A DNA stretch of 64,000 bases from Corallococcus caeni (GCF_036245865.1 NZ_BTTW01000011.1:124001-188000), one strand, 5' to 3'; numbered from the stretch's first letter, positions 1-9,997 are shown. Notes: generated from the letters alone by a model not told the origin. Numbers and translations: made by a program.

Positions 1-240
1 GTGGACATGGTGCGCACCATCGCCACCGCGCGCCTGCTCATGCCGCAGGCCATGGTGCGCCTGTCCGCGGGCCGCATGCAGATGAACGAGGAGGCGCAGC
101 TGCTCTGCATGATGGCGGGCGCCAACTCGCTCTTCTTCGGGGAGAAGCTGCTCACCACCGGCAACCCCGAGTACACCCAGGACATGGCGCTCCTGGAGAA
201 GGCGGGCATCCGCCCCCTGGAGCCCCGGCAGGACCGGTGA
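1..240 (+). CDS. bioB: Biotin synthase BioB, C-terminal fragment
   Basis: This is the last 79 residues of biotin synthase, the radical-SAM enzyme that inserts sulphur into dethiobiotin. The gene is cut by the window edge, so the GTG at base 1 is not a start. Diagnostic features are the conserved tail around [10 protein letters not shown] and [14 protein letters not shown], which form the end of the BioB barrel. The CxxxCxxC cluster lies outside the window. The stop overlaps the GTG start of bioF by 4 bases (GTGA), so bioB, bioF and bioD are translated as one unit. Identification is secure from the conserved tail and the operon. Confidence 0.95.
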   Translation: MDMVRTIATARLLMPQAMVRLSAGRMQMNEEAQLLCMMAGANSLFFGEKLLTTGNPEYTQDMALLEKAGIRPLEPRQDR

Positions 241-1418
241 AGTCCGTCACGCAGGTCGCGGACCGCTGGGCGCGCGAGGACCTGGAGGCCCTGTCCGCGA
301 AGGGCCTCCGCCGCGCGCTGGAGCCGCTCGACTCCCCCCAGGGCGCGGAGGTGCGCGTGGGGGACGAGCGGCTGGTCAACTTCTCCTCCAATGACTACCT
401 GGGGCTCGCGGCGTCGCCCGCCGTGCGCGCCGCCGTGGCCGCCGCGCTGGAGCGCTACGGCGTGGGCACCGGCGCCAGCCGCCTGGTGGTGGGGGACATG
501 GTGCCGCACCAGCGGCTGGAGGCGCGGCTCGCCCGCTTCGAGCGCGCGGAGGCCGTGCGCCTCTTCAACTCCGGCTACGCGGCCAACACCGGCATCCTGC
601 CCGCGCTGGTGGGCCCCGGCGACGCGGTGTTCTCCGACGCCCTCAACCACGCCTCGCTGGTGGACGGCTGCCGGCTGTCGCGCGCGCGCGTCGTCGTCTA
701 CCCGCACGCGGACGTGGCCGCGCTCACCCGCGCGCTGGAGGACACGCCCGCGCGGCGCAAGCTGGTCGTCACGGACAGCGTCTTCTCCATGGACGGGGAC
801 GTGGCGCCGCTGCGCGAGCTGGTGGCCGCGTGCGAGGCCCACGGCGCCGCGCTGATGGTGGACGAGGCGCACGCCACCGGCGTCCTGGGTGCTCGCGGCG
901 CGGGGCTGTGCGAGGCGCTGGGCGTGGAGGAGCGGGTGGACCTGCGCATGGGCACGCTGAGCAAGGCGCTGGGCGGGCTGGGGGCGTATGTGGCCACCTC
1001 GCGCGCGGTGGCGGACCTGCTGGTGAGCCGCGCGCGGCCGTTCGTCTACTCCACCGCGCTGCCCGCCGCCCTGTGCGCCGGCGCCGAATGCGCGGTGGGC
1101 CTGGTGGAGCACGACCCGGCCCCGCGCGAGCGGCTGTGGGGCCACATCCACCGCTTCACCGAGGGCTTGCGCGCCCTGGGCCTGCCCGCCGAGCCCCGGA
1201 GCGCCATCTTCCCGGTCATCCTGGGCGAGCCCTCGCGCGCGCTGGACGCGGCGAAGCGCCTGCGCGACGCGGGCCTGCTGGTGAAGGCCATCCGTCCGCC
1301 CACCGTGCCGGACGGCACCAGCCGCCTGCGCTTCTGTCTCTCCGCGGCCCACACGACGGGCCACATCGACCTGGCGCTGGAGGTCCTGCGCCGGGTGGGA
1401 GTCTCCCGTGGCCCCTGA
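237..1418 (+). CDS. bioF: 8-amino-7-oxononanoate synthase BioF
   Basis: The product (393 aa) is the PLP enzyme that condenses pimeloyl thioester with alanine, the first committed ring-building step of biotin synthesis in the cytoplasm. It has the alpha-oxoamine synthase layout: NDYLGLA near residue 53, the [11 protein letters not shown] loop, the [10 protein letters not shown] aspartate region and the PLP lysine Lys243 in GTLSKALGG. Length equals the family norm. The GTG start overlaps the bioB stop. A BioA-type aminotransferase gene for the next step is not in the window, so it must lie upstream of bioB or elsewhere. Confidence 0.96.
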   Translation: MKSVTQVADRWAREDLEALSAKGLRRALEPLDSPQGAEVRVGDERLVNFSSNDYLGLAASPAVRAAVAAALERYGVGTGASRLVVGDMVPHQRLEARLARFERAEAVRLFNSGYAANTGILPALVGPGDAVFSDALNHASLVDGCRLSRARVVVYPHADVAALTRALEDTPARRKLVVTDSVFSMDGDVAPLRELVAACEAHGAALMVDEAHATGVLGARGAGLCEALGVEERVDLRMGTLSKALGGLGAYVATSRAVADLLVSRARPFVYSTALPAALCAGAECAVGLVEHDPAPRERLWGHIHRFTEGLRALGLPAEPRSAIFPVILGEPSRALDAAKRLRDAGLLVKAIRPPTVPDGTSRLRFCLSAAHTTGHIDLALEVLRRVGVSRGP

Positions 1419-2103
1419 AGCACTCCAGTTCTTCGTCACCGGCACGGACACCGGCGTGGGCAAGACGCAGGTGTCGTGCGCGCTGCTGTCGCTCCTGAAG
1501 GACGCGGGCTACGCGCCCCAGGGCTTCAAGCCCTACGAGAGCGGCTGCGCGTCGCTGAAGGCCCCGTCGGACGCGCTGGCGATGCGCGAGGCCGCGGGCA
1601 GCACGCTGCCGGTGGACGCCGTGTGTCCTCACCGCTTCAAGGCGCCGCTGGCCCCGGGCATCGCGGCGGCCCGGCTGGGGAGGGAGCCGGACTTCAGGAT
1701 GACGCTCGCGGCATGGAAGCGGCTGAAGGGCGGGACGGTGGTGGTGGAGGGGGCAGGGGGGCTGTTCGTCCCGGTGGACTCGAAGCGCGACGTGGTGGAC
1801 CTCATCCAGGCCTTCCGTCTGCCGGTGGTGCTGGTGGCGCGCGCGGGGCTGGGCACGCTCAACCACGTGGCGCTGTCGCTGGAGGCGCTGGCGGCGCGCA
1901 AGGTGCCCGTGCGCGCGGTGGTGCTGTCGCGCGGGGTGCCCGGACGCGACCTGGCGGAGCGGGACAACCGGCGCTACCTGGAGGCCCGCCACGGGGTGGA
2001 GGTGCTGGGTCCCGTGCCGTATGTGGAGGATCCGAGAATGCGCCGCCTGGCGTTCCGGCGGGCGCTGGCGCCGCTGGTGCCTGAACGCGCGCGGGCCCGA
2101 TAA
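1408..2103 (+). CDS. bioD: Dethiobiotin synthetase BioD
   Basis: This 231-residue ATP-dependent carboxylase closes the ureido ring of dethiobiotin from diaminopelargonate and CO2. It carries the P-loop GTDTGVGKT near the N-terminus, the ESGC substrate segment and VEGAGG, all typical of the family. The GTG start lies inside the end of bioF (11-base overlap). It is the last gene of the bioBFD set: a good intrinsic terminator follows 66 bases after the stop. Confidence 0.96.
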   Translation: MAPEALQFFVTGTDTGVGKTQVSCALLSLLKDAGYAPQGFKPYESGCASLKAPSDALAMREAAGSTLPVDAVCPHRFKAPLAPGIAAARLGREPDFRMTLAAWKRLKGGTVVVEGAGGLFVPVDSKRDVVDLIQAFRLPVVLVARAGLGTLNHVALSLEALAARKVPVRAVVLSRGVPGRDLAERDNRRYLEARHGVEVLGPVPYVEDPRMRRLAFRRALAPLVPERARAR

Positions 2104-2169
2104 ATCGGCCTCCGCCGCGTTCGCCGGAAAGGCGCGTGCTACAGGTCGCGCAAGTTTTCGCGTGGTGGT

Positions 2170-2196
2170 GGCCGTGATCTGGACGGCCCGTTTTTT
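2170..2196 (+). terminator. Intrinsic terminator after bioD
   Basis: A perfect 6-bp stem (GGCCGT at 2170-2175 with ACGGCC at 2183-2188, 7-base loop) is followed by CG and six Ts at 2191-2196. This is a textbook rho-independent terminator on the plus strand and is rare in such GC-rich DNA. It ends the biotin operon just before the next small gene. Confidence 0.85.
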
Positions 2197-2218
2197 CCGC
2201 GCGAGAAAGCCGGCACGA

Positions 2219-2497
2219 ATGGCGGACATCATCGACATCACGCTCCTCGCGGACGTCCGACGCTTCTTCCAGAAGCTCATCGAACAGCGCGGGCTGTCCT
2301 ACTTCCTCCAGAAAGACGGTCCTCGGCTGTTCCAGATCGAGCCGACGAAGGTCGAGCTGGTCCTGCGCACCGCGATCCGCACCCGCGACCCGGAGCTGCC
2401 CCGGCCTCACGAGAAGGCCATCGAGCACTGCCGCCTGGAGCTGCGCCGCGAGCTGATCCGCCGCGTGGCCAGCGCCATGCTCCAGACGGGGCTGTGA
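2219..2497 (+). CDS. Conserved hypothetical protein, 92 aa
   Basis: A small soluble protein starting MADIIDITLLADVRRFF. I do not recognise a named domain; it has no signal peptide, membrane segment or cysteine. It is predicted helical with two charged amphipathic stretches (RLELRRELIRR near the end). The open frame runs further upstream, but the ATG at 2219 is preferred because the terminator of bioD at 2170-2196 would otherwise be inside it. Its TGA overlaps the GTG of the aminotransferase gene by 4 bases, so the two are co-translated. Confidence 0.7.
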   Translation: MADIIDITLLADVRRFFQKLIEQRGLSYFLQKDGPRLFQIEPTKVELVLRTAIRTRDPELPRPHEKAIEHCRLELRRELIRRVASAMLQTGL

Positions 2498-3798
2498 GCC
2501 GCTTCTCGCTCCGCACCGCCTTCCCGCGCACCCCCAACCCGCTCTCCCAGGCCGTCGCCGAGCGCCTCGCGCGCGGGCTGCCCCTGCTGGACCTGGCGGA
2601 GACCAATCCCACCCGCGTGGGGCTGCCCCTGCCCGCCGCGGAGCTGCTGCTGGCGGGCGCGGCGTCGCCAACGGCTTCCTCCCTTCTCCCGGAGCCCGTC
2701 GCAGGACGCGGCGGCCCGTCGCAGGGCGCGGCGGCCCGTGACGGCGCCCTACCGGCGCGGCCGGGCAGGGAGGGCGGCTCCACGCCCTCGCCCTTCGTCT
2801 ACGCACCGGAGCCCTTCGGCCTGCCGTCCGCGCGCCATGCCGTGGCCGCGCACCTGTCCCGGCGGGGCCCGCCCGTGGAGGCCGCGCACGTCGTCCTCGG
2901 GGCCAGCACCAGCGAGGCCTACGGCTGGCTCCTGAAGCTCCTGTGCGACCCCGGGGACAACGTCCTCGTCCCCGCGCCGGGCTACCCCCTGGTGGACGTG
3001 CTGGCGCGCCTGGAGGGCGTGCACGCGCGCTCCTTCCGCCTGCCCGCCGTGCATGGCTTCGGGCTGGACGCGGGGCAGGTGGAGGCCGCCGTGGACGCGC
3101 GCACCCGCGCGGTGCTGGTGGTGAACCCGGGCAACCCCACGGGCCACTTCCTGCACGAGGACGAGCTCCACTCGCTCGCGGACGTGTGCGCGCGCCACGG
3201 CCTGGCGCTCATCAGCGACGAGGTGTTCTCCGACTTCGCGTGGGACGCGGAGGCGGGGAGGGTGACGTCCGTGGCGGGGCGGCCCCTGCCGTGCCTGACG
3301 TTCTCGCTCTCCGGCCTGTCCAAGGTGGCGGGCCTGCCCGGCCTCAAGCTGGCGTGGCTGCACGTGGGCGGCCCCGCGCACGCGCGCGACGAGGCCCTGG
3401 CCCGGCTGGAGGACGTGGCGGACGCGGCGCTGTCCGTGGCCACGCCGGTGCAGCTCGCGCTGCCGGCGCTGCTGGCCCATGCGCCGCGCTTCCAGCAGGC
3501 GGTGCTGGAGCGGGTGAAGGGCAACCGGGAGCGGCTGCTGCAAGCGCGTCCGGCGGACGCCGCGTGGGACGTGGTGGCCTCGCACGGCGGCTGGAGCGCG
3601 GTGCTGCGCATCCCCCATCACCCCGGCGAGGAGGCCACCTGCCTGCGGCTCCTGGAGGAGGGGGTGCGCGTGCAGCCGGGGTACTTCTTCGACTTCGGCG
3701 GCGGTGCGTACCTCGTGCTGTCGCTCCTGCCGACGCCCGAGGTCTTCACCGCCGCCCTGGTGCCGCTCCTGCGCGTGCTCAGTCCACCGGCGGGTTGA
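2494..3798 (+). CDS. PLP-dependent class I/II aminotransferase
   Basis: A fold-type I aminotransferase of 434 aa. Conserved landmarks are LGASTSEAYGWLLKLL, the NPGNPTG motif (NPGNPTGHF), the SDEVFSDF region and the PLP lysine Lys277 in LSGLSKVAGLPGLK. The C-terminal small domain is complete. Substrate cannot be assigned from sequence. It is unusual in carrying about 45 extra low-complexity residues (about 58-102, rich in Pro, Gly, Arg, Ser) between the first helix and the FVYAPEPFGLPSARHAV segment; this insert is coded by a GC-rich tandem repeat. The 3' end overlaps the convergent lipoprotein gene by 20 bp. Confidence 0.88.
   Translation: MSRFSLRTAFPRTPNPLSQAVAERLARGLPLLDLAETNPTRVGLPLPAAELLLAGAASPTASSLLPEPVAGRGGPSQGAAARDGALPARPGREGGSTPSPFVYAPEPFGLPSARHAVAAHLSRRGPPVEAAHVVLGASTSEAYGWLLKLLCDPGDNVLVPAPGYPLVDVLARLEGVHARSFRLPAVHGFGLDAGQVEAAVDARTRAVLVVNPGNPTGHFLHEDELHSLADVCARHGLALISDEVFSDFAWDAEAGRVTSVAGRPLPCLTFSLSGLSKVAGLPGLKLAWLHVGGPAHARDEALARLEDVADAALSVATPVQLALPALLAHAPRFQQAVLERVKGNRERLLQARPADAAWDVVASHGGWSAVLRIPHHPGEEATCLRLLEEGVRVQPGYFFDFGGGAYLVLSLLPTPEVFTAALVPLLRVLSPPAG
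2695..2740 (+). repeat. In-gene 20-bp tandem repeat
   Basis: Two 20-bp units (cccgtc + gca ggacgcggcgg type, at 2695-2714 and 2715-2734, one mismatch) plus a partial third. The period is not a multiple of three, yet the frame of the aminotransferase stays open through it. It sits inside the extra, poorly conserved loop of the protein. Confidence 0.75.
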
Positions 3799-5218
3799 TG
3801 AGCTGCACGGTCTTGAAGGCGCTGTTCTCCACCTTGAACAGCTCGTAGGGAGAGGGCGCCTCGCCCGTCTCGTTGTTGAAGTCCAGCTCGCCGCTGGCGC
3901 CGCGCACGTTGATGGTGGCGCCGGAGCGCAGCACCTCGCGCGCCGCCGTGAACTGCGTGGACCCCAGCGAGTAGGTGGTCGCGGTCTGGCCCGCGGGGGG
4001 CGTGAGCTTCGTGAGCCCCTCCGCGATGCGCGGCCCGGTCACCGGCTGCGGGTTGTTGGGGTCGTTGCCCACCGCGTACGCCGCGCCCAGCGTCACCAGG
4101 TACATGGCGTCGTACGCGTGCGCGGTGAAGGAGAACTGTCCGGGGTCCGTCCTGTAGGCGGTGATGAAGCGGTCCGCGAACAGCTTGTAGGTGGAGTCGC
4201 TGGGCCGCGCGGACGCGGGCGCCGTGCCGTAGGCGCCGTTGAGCTGCGCCTTGTTGGCGCCCAGGTTCGTCAGCAGGGTGAGGTCCTTGCTCGCGTCCGT
4301 GAGGAACCAGCGGTTGCCGTTGGCCACGGACACGCCCTGGCCCACGGCCTCCGCGAGCAGCCGCGCGTTGTCCTCGGGGAAGCCCGCCAGCACCGTGAGG
4401 TCCGGCTTGAAGGTCACCAGCCGGCTCACCGCGCCGCTCACGGACTCGTTGCGGTTGTACTGCGCGCCCGCGACGTTGTCCTTGTTGGGGATGCGGTTCT
4501 GGATGGCGTCGTACAGGCCGTTTCCGTACGAGTCGTTCACGTACGCCACGCCCACCTTGTTGGGCGGGGTGAACGTCACGCCCGGGTCGTTGATGGGCGT
4601 GACGCCCTGGAGCACGTCCGCGATGACGCGGCCCTGGAGCACATCCGAGGGCGTGGTGCGCCAGACCAGGCCCACGCTGCCGCCGTTCTTGTCCGACAGC
4701 GTGGTGAACGCGGAGCTCGTTGCCGTGTGGCTCATGAGCAGCACGTTCTTGGGGACGGTGATTTCACTGATGGCGAGCGTCTGCGCGCTGCCCGCGCTGA
4801 ACAGCGCCACCGCGCCCTTGTCGTTCACCATCCAGGCCGCCTGCGTCACCGCCCGGCTCACGTCCGCGCCGGTGTCGCAGACGTACATGACGAACTGACG
4901 GCCGCCCACGCCCTGCGCCTGGTTCACCTCGTCCAGCGCCAGCTTCAGGCCGTTGAAGCGCTGCTGCTCAATCTCCGCGTTGCCGCTCGCGTTGGTGAGC
5001 GGCAGCGCCGCGCCCAGCACGATGGGGTTCGCCGCGGACGTGGCGCCCACCACCTGGTCGCACCCCGCCGGCTGCGGCAGGCAGAAGCCCGACGTGCAGA
5101 CGCTGTTGCTGCCGCAGTCACTGCTCGTCGTGCACTCGGACAGGCCGCCCGCCGTGGTGAAGCTGCACCCGGACGACAGCAGCGCCATGCCCAGCGTCAT
5201 CATTCCCAGCGCGCGCAT
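3779..5218 (-). CDS. Periplasmic amino-acid-type solute-binding lipoprotein
   Basis: A 479-residue lipoprotein of the type I periplasmic binding fold (LivJ/LivK, ANF-receptor family). The signal sequence ends in LLSSGC, a lipobox. A short cysteine-rich segment (about residues 28-55, five Cys) follows, typical of myxobacterial surface lipoproteins. The binding fold runs from PIVLGAALPLTNASG through DSYGNGLYDAIQNR to the YELFKVE end. No permease or ATPase gene is adjacent, so it may act as a sensor or orphan binding protein. Its start codon overlaps the stop of the upstream TPR gene by one base (TGATG), so the two form an operon. Confidence 0.85.
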   Translation of the reverse strand: MRALGMMTLGMALLSSGCSFTTAGGLSECTTSSDCGSNSVCTSGFCLPQPAGCDQVVGATSAANPIVLGAALPLTNASGNAEIEQQRFNGLKLALDEVNQAQGVGGRQFVMYVCDTGADVSRAVTQAAWMVNDKGAVALFSAGSAQTLAISEITVPKNVLLMSHTATSSAFTTLSDKNGGSVGLVWRTTPSDVLQGRVIADVLQGVTPINDPGVTFTPPNKVGVAYVNDSYGNGLYDAIQNRIPNKDNVAGAQYNRNESVSGAVSRLVTFKPDLTVLAGFPEDNARLLAEAVGQGVSVANGNRWFLTDASKDLTLLTNLGANKAQLNGAYGTAPASARPSDSTYKLFADRFITAYRTDPGQFSFTAHAYDAMYLVTLGAAYAVGNDPNNPQPVTGPRIAEGLTKLTPPAGQTATTYSLGSTQFTAAREVLRSGATINVRGASGELDFNNETGEAPSPYELFKVENSAFKTVQLINPPVD

Positions 5219-6048
5219 CAGAAACGTCCTTCCATGCCGACCCCGGCGCCGCGCGGCGCGAGCGTCACGCGGACCTCGCCCTGCGCGGGAGGGCCCTCTT
5301 TGGGATACAGGATGATGGCGGTGATGGCCCCCGCGAGCCCCACGCCGAAGCCGATGTCCGCGAGCAGCGCCTTGCTCTTGGTGCTGTCCGACAGCCGCTG
5401 CTTGTCCGCGAGCGTGCCGGCGTTGTCGAACTGCTCGCGCTGGTCGCGCGCCTGCAGGCCGAAGAGCACGCCCACGCCCACGCCCACCACCGCCACGCCG
5501 CCCGTGGCGAACGCCGCGATGCGCTGGTTGCGGTAGGACTTCACCGCGCGGTCCATCTCCGCCTGCCGCTGGCGCTCGCTCTCCTCCTCCGCGCGCCGGG
5601 CCGCCGCCTGCTCCTCGTCCGCCTTCTGCCGCGCGGCCTCCGCCTCCGCCTCCAGGCGCTTCCGGTCCGCGTCCGCCACCGCCTGGGCCTGGTCCTCGCG
5701 GTCCAGCTGCACCCGCAGCCGGTCGATGGCGCGGTTGCTGTTCTTCAGCAGGGTGGGGTCGGTGTCCTCGCTGGAGGACGTGACGTACTGGCGATAGAAG
5801 CTCATCGCCTCGCGGGGCTCGCCCGCGTACTCCAGCGCCACGGCGATGTTGTAGACGAGCCGCGGGTGCGGCTGCGCCTCGTTGGCCTGCTTCAGCGCCT
5901 CCGCCGCCTCGCGGTACTTGCCCGCGTCGTAGAGGCGTTTGCCCTCCTTCAACAGGGCCTGGACGTTGACCTTGGAGCCACCCCGCTGCGCCAGGGCGGA
6001 CCCGGGCGACAACGCAAGCGCCAGCGACAACACGAAAACCAGTCTCAT
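5218..6048 (-). CDS. TPR protein with coiled coil and two membrane segments
   Basis: A 276-residue envelope protein. Signal peptide (about residues 1-20), a TPR-like unit (about 28-85, KLLYDAGKYREAAEALKQAN style), a highly charged coiled coil (about 105-165), a Gly/Val-rich membrane helix (about 175-198) and a second hydrophobic helix near residue 230. This build is common in myxobacteria and its function is unknown. It is translationally linked to the binding lipoprotein downstream, suggesting they act together at the envelope. Confidence 0.75.
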   Translation of the reverse strand: MRLVFVLSLALALSPGSALAQRGGSKVNVQALLKEGKRLYDAGKYREAAEALKQANEAQPHPRLVYNIAVALEYAGEPREAMSFYRQYVTSSSEDTDPTLLKNSNRAIDRLRVQLDREDQAQAVADADRKRLEAEAEAARQKADEEQAAARRAEEESERQRQAEMDRAVKSYRNQRIAAFATGGVAVVGVGVGVLFGLQARDQREQFDNAGTLADKQRLSDSTKSKALLADIGFGVGLAGAITAIILYPKEGPPAQGEVRVTLAPRGAGVGMEGRF

Positions 6049-6101
6049 GGGGCGGGGAGCCTAGCGCCGAACATTCCGGCCGTCGAAGCGCTGGCCCCCC
6101 G

Positions 6102-6157
6102 AAAAAGCGCCGGGGCCACCCCCACCCCTGTCGCGACAGGGGAGGAAGCGGCCCCGG
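6102..6157 (-). terminator. Nested-stem intrinsic terminator of pckG
   Basis: Outer stem CCGGGGCC (6110-6117) pairs with GGCCCCGG (6150-6157); inside is an 18-bp perfect palindrome CCCCTGTCGCGACAGGGG (6125-6142). Read on the minus strand, the structure ends in five Ts (complement of 6102-6106). It lies about 30 bases after the pckG stop and before the TPR gene. Confidence 0.8.
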
Positions 6158-6185
6158 AAGGGCCTTCCCAGGCGTCAGACGGCGA

Positions 6186-7979
6186 TCAGCCGTCCAGGCG
6201 CGCGATGAGCAGCTTGCGCTGGAGCATCAGGGCCTCGGGGGCCTTGGTGCCCAGCTGCTCGAAGAAGACCTCCTGGCTCTTGAGCTCGGACTTCCACTCG
6301 TCCTCCTTGATGGAGGTGGCCTCCGTGATGGCCTCCGCGGGCAGGTCCAGGCCGTTGAGGTTCAGGCCCTGGTCCTGGCGCGGCACCCAGCCCAGCAGCG
6401 TCTCCTGCGTGGGGACGCGGCCGTGCACGCGGTTCACGATCCACTCGAGGACGCGCATGTTCTCGCCGAAGCCCGGCCAGATGAACTTGCCGTTCTTGTC
6501 CTGGCGGAACCAGTTGACCTGGAAGATCTTCGGCAGCTGCGGGATGGACTTCTGCATGTCCAGCCAGTGCTGGAGGTAGTCGCCCATGTGGTAGCCGCAG
6601 AAGGGCAGCATGGCCATGGGGTCACGGCGCACGACGCCCACCTTGCCGGTGGCCGCCGCGGTCGTCTCACTGCCCATGGTGGCGCCCAGGAACACGCCGT
6701 GGGTCCAGTTGAAGGCCTGGAGGACCAGCGGGACGGTGTTGGAGCGGCGGCCGCCGAAGATGAGCGCGCTGATGGGAACGCCCTGGGGGTCGTTCGCCTT
6801 GCCGGACAGCACCGGGTTGTTGCTCATGGGCGCGGTGAAGCGGCTGTTCGGGTGCGCCGCCTTCTCCGCGCTGCCCTTCTTCCAGGGCTTGCCCTGCCAG
6901 TCGGTGAGCTCCTCGGGGACCTCGCCGTCCTTGCCCTCCCACCAGACGTCGCCGTCGGGCGTGAGCGCCACGTTGGTGAAGAGCGTGTCCTTCGCGATGG
7001 TCTCCATCGCGTTGGGGTTGGTCTTGTAGTTGGTGCCCGGCACCACGCCGAAGTAGCCGGCCTCCGGGTTGATGGCGTACAGGCGGCCATCCGGACCGGG
7101 GCGCATCCACGCGATGTCGTCGCCGACGGTTTCGATCTTCCAGCCCGCGTACTCCTTGGGCGGGATCATCATGGCGAAGTTCGTCTTGCCGCACGCGGAC
7201 GGGAAGGCCGCGGCGATGTACGTCGTCTCACCCTTGGGGGAGGTGACGCCCAGGATGAGCATGTGCTCCGCGAGCCAGCCCTCCTCGCGGCCCAGGTAGC
7301 TGCCGATGCGCAGCGCCAGGCACTTCTTGCCCAAGAGCACGTTGCCGCCATAGCCGGAGCCGAAGCTCCAGATGGTGTTGTCCTGGGGGAAGTGGCAGAT
7401 GTAGCGGCGGTCCGGGTTCACGTCGCCCGTGGAGTGCAGGCCGCGGTTGAAGTCGTCGCTGTCGCCCAGCATGTCCAGCGCGGCCTTCCCCATGCGGGTC
7501 ATGATCCGCATGTTGAGGACCACGTAGTCGCTGTCCGTCAGCTCCACGCCAATCTTCGTGGAGGGGCCGCCCAGCGGGCCCATGGCGTAGGGCACCACGT
7601 ACATCGTGCGGCCCTTCATGCAGCCTTCGAACAGCTGGGAGAGCTTCGTGTAGGCGGCCTCCGGCTCCATCCAGTTGTTGGTGGGGCCCGCGTCCGTCTT
7701 GTTCGGCGTACAGATGAACGTGAGGTGCTCGACGCGCGCCACGTCGTTGGGGTTGGAGCGGTGCAGGTAGCAGCCCGGGCGCTTCTGGGGGTTGAGCGGG
7801 ATGAGCGTGCCGTCCTTCACGGCCTGCTCGGTGAGGCGCTGCTTCTCCGCCTCCGAGCCGTCACACCAGACGATGCGGTCCGGCTGGGTCATCGCGGCCA
7901 TCTTGGCCACCCAGGCCAGCAGCGTGGGGTTCTTCGTGGGCGCCTGCTCGGTGGCGGCTGCCGCTTGCGTCGAAGCCAT
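6186..7979 (-). CDS. pckG: Phosphoenolpyruvate carboxykinase (GTP)
   Basis: This 597-residue enzyme makes PEP from oxaloacetate and GTP, the entry step of gluconeogenesis, needed by an organism living on amino acids and lipids. It is the GTP type: P-loop-like [13 protein letters not shown] with the hyper-reactive Cys, [13 protein letters not shown], and [12 protein letters not shown]. The open frame extends much further upstream, but the ATG at 7979 has a GAGGAG ribosome site 6 bases away and begins the family's normal N-terminus. Divergent from the DASS transporter gene; followed by its own terminator, so monocistronic. Confidence 0.95.
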   Translation of the reverse strand: MASTQAAAATEQAPTKNPTLLAWVAKMAAMTQPDRIVWCDGSEAEKQRLTEQAVKDGTLIPLNPQKRPGCYLHRSNPNDVARVEHLTFICTPNKTDAGPTNNWMEPEAAYTKLSQLFEGCMKGRTMYVVPYAMGPLGGPSTKIGVELTDSDYVVLNMRIMTRMGKAALDMLGDSDDFNRGLHSTGDVNPDRRYICHFPQDNTIWSFGSGYGGNVLLGKKCLALRIGSYLGREEGWLAEHMLILGVTSPKGETTYIAAAFPSACGKTNFAMMIPPKEYAGWKIETVGDDIAWMRPGPDGRLYAINPEAGYFGVVPGTNYKTNPNAMETIAKDTLFTNVALTPDGDVWWEGKDGEVPEELTDWQGKPWKKGSAEKAAHPNSRFTAPMSNNPVLSGKANDPQGVPISALIFGGRRSNTVPLVLQAFNWTHGVFLGATMGSETTAAATGKVGVVRRDPMAMLPFCGYHMGDYLQHWLDMQKSIPQLPKIFQVNWFRQDKNGKFIWPGFGENMRVLEWIVNRVHGRVPTQETLLGWVPRQDQGLNLNGLDLPAEAITEATSIKEDEWKSELKSQEVFFEQLGTKAPEALMLQRKLLIARLDG

Positions 7980-8050
7980 GGAGGTCTCCTCGGGGTATCT
8001 CTCGGAAGAAACACCAAACCTTCTGGACCGGGGCCCCAAAATCAACTGAC

Positions 8051-8069
8051 GTCCGGCAGTCAACCGGAC
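8051..8069. promoter_or_regulatory. Inverted repeat in pckG-transporter divergent promoter region
   Basis: GTCCGG (8051-8056) and CCGGAC (8064-8069) flank a 7-base spacer in the 211-bp gap between two divergent genes. The perfect arms and central position suit an operator controlling one or both genes; a TTGACT on the minus strand overlaps it and could be a -35 box. No regulator can be named. Confidence 0.35.
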
Positions 8070-8190
8070 TTTCGACCGCTCTGGTCTAATTCCACTTATC
8101 AGCGCCCGGTCGCCCATCAGTAAACGGCGCGGTGCGGCACGCGCTGGCAGCGCGTCATTCCGTGCGCAGGTTGGGGAGCGCACCCACTCC

Positions 8191-9993
8191 ATGTCCATCG
8201 CCCTCGTCCTGGCCGTCATCGTCGTCGCGTTGGTCCTCTTTTCCATGGATTCCATCCCCATCGAGTTCACCTCGCTGGTGGTGGTGTGCCTGCTGGCGCT
8301 CTCCGGGGTGCTGACGCCGGCGCAGGCGTTCGAGGGTTTCAGCAACGACACCGTCATCTTCATCTTCACTCTGTTGGCGATGACGCAGGGGCTCGCCGCC
8401 ACGGGCGTGGTGCAGATGGTGGGGCAGCGGATGGCGTTCTTCGCGCGCTTCGGCCACCAGGCGTTCGTGCTGGCGATGATGGGCGTGGTGGCGGTGTTCT
8501 CCGCGTTCATCTCCAACACGGTGACGACGGCGGCCTTCCTGCCGGTGGCCATTGGCGCCGCGCAGCGGGCGAAGGTGCCGCGCAGCAAGGTGCTGCTGCC
8601 GCTGGCGTACGCGTCCATGCTGGGCGGCACGGTGCTGCTGTTCGGCACGTCCACGAACCTGGTGGTGTCCGCGGCGCTGAAGCGGCAGGGGATGGCGCCC
8701 ATTGGCGTGACGGAGCTGGCGCCGGTGGGGCTGCCGGTGGTGCTGCTGGGCATCGCGGTGGTGGTGCTGCTGGGGCGGTGGCTCCTGCCCGCGCGCGAGG
8801 GCAAGCCGGGCACGGAGGGCTTCACGCTGCGGGACTACCTCACGGAGGCCGTGGTGCCCGGGGACTCGCGCTACGTGGGCAAGCCCCTGTCGGAGATCAG
8901 CGAGGGCCTGGGCCTGCGCGTGATTGGCGTGGTGCGCGACGGCGAGACGCTCGACGCGAAGCCGTCCTACGTGCTGACGGGCGAGGAGCGGCTGCTGGTG
9001 GAGGGCCGGCGCGAGGATGTCCTCCGGGTGAAGGACCTGCAGGGCATCGAGCTGCGGCCGGACGTGCGGCTGTCGGACGCGGAGCTGGAGGGGCCGGAGT
9101 CGATGCTCGCGGAGGTGGGCGTGCCGCCCGGCAGTCCGCTGGTGGGGCGCAGCCTGAAGGAGACGCTGTTCGTGGAGCGCTTCGGGCTGGTGGCGCTGGG
9201 GCTGCACCGCCGGCCTGGAATCCAGCGGCTCACGAAGCTCCAGTTGCTGCGGCGCGCCTACCACCGCCACTCGCTGTCCACGCTGCCCCTGGCCGTGGGG
9301 GACGTGCTGCTCTTGCGCGGCCCCCGTCAGAAGGTGGCGGAGCTGGCGCCGGGCCATACGCTGATGGTGCTGGAGGGCCACGAGTACGAGCCGCCGCGCT
9401 ACGCGAAGGCGCTGCTCGCGGTGATCATCTTCCTGGGGTCGCTGGTGGCGGGTTCGCTGGGCTGGGTGCCGCTGTCGCTGGCGGGGCTCACCGGCATGCT
9501 GCTGATGATCGCCACCGGGTGCGTGGACGCGCGCACCGCGTTCCGTGTGGACTGGCGGGTGGTGCTGCTCATCGGCGCCATGATGGCGCTGGGGCTGGCC
9601 ATGGAGGTGAGCGGCGCGGGGAAGTTCATCGGCGACCACGTGGCGCGGCTGGGCCAGTACGGTGGGCCGCGCGCGGTGCTGGCGCTCTTGATGGTGCTGA
9701 CCATCGTGCTGTCCGCGCCCATGAGCAACCAGGCCGCGGCGCTGGTGGTGCTGCCGGTGGCCCTCAACGCGGCGGCGCAGCTGGGCGTGGACGTGCGCCC
9801 CTTCGCCATGGGCGTCACGCTGGCGGCGAGCTGTTCGTTCATCACCCCGCTGGAGCCCAGCTGCGTGCTCGTCTACGGGCCCGGGCACTACCGCTTCACG
9901 GACTTCTTCCGGCTGGGCACGCCGCTGACCGCGGTGCTGGTGGTGTTCCTCGTCTTCGCCGTGCCCGTGGTGTGGCCGTTCCACGCGGCCTGA
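8191..9993 (+). CDS. DASS/SLC13-family anion transporter with RCK-C domains
   Basis: A 600-residue inner-membrane transporter of the divalent anion:sodium symporter family (dicarboxylates, sulphate or related anions). Two transmembrane halves each contain the family's Ser-Asn signature: [11 protein letters not shown] near residue 110 and [11 protein letters not shown] near 512. Between them (about residues 210-400) are two TrkA-C/RCK_C regulatory domains, as in SLC13 members of many bacteria. GGGGAG precedes the ATG. It is divergent from pckG; a C4-dicarboxylate substrate would fit gluconeogenesis but that is inference. Confidence 0.88.
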   Translation: MSIALVLAVIVVALVLFSMDSIPIEFTSLVVVCLLALSGVLTPAQAFEGFSNDTVIFIFTLLAMTQGLAATGVVQMVGQRMAFFARFGHQAFVLAMMGVVAVFSAFISNTVTTAAFLPVAIGAAQRAKVPRSKVLLPLAYASMLGGTVLLFGTSTNLVVSAALKRQGMAPIGVTELAPVGLPVVLLGIAVVVLLGRWLLPAREGKPGTEGFTLRDYLTEAVVPGDSRYVGKPLSEISEGLGLRVIGVVRDGETLDAKPSYVLTGEERLLVEGRREDVLRVKDLQGIELRPDVRLSDAELEGPESMLAEVGVPPGSPLVGRSLKETLFVERFGLVALGLHRRPGIQRLTKLQLLRRAYHRHSLSTLPLAVGDVLLLRGPRQKVAELAPGHTLMVLEGHEYEPPRYAKALLAVIIFLGSLVAGSLGWVPLSLAGLTGMLLMIATGCVDARTAFRVDWRVVLLIGAMMALGLAMEVSGAGKFIGDHVARLGQYGGPRAVLALLMVLTIVLSAPMSNQAAALVVLPVALNAAAQLGVDVRPFAMGVTLAASCSFITPLEPSCVLVYGPGHYRFTDFFRLGTPLTAVLVVFLVFAVPVVWPFHAA

Positions 9994-9997
9994 GCCT

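Noticed and set aside
3704-5536. A 610-codon plus-strand frame opposite the binding lipoprotein
   Set aside because: Arg/His/Val-rich shadow; the minus strand encodes a recognisable binding protein with lipobox.
7980-8825. N-terminal extension of PEP carboxykinase by 282 codons
   Set aside because: The region upstream of 7979 is the divergent promoter and the transporter gene; only the ATG at 7979 has a ribosome site and family-like start.
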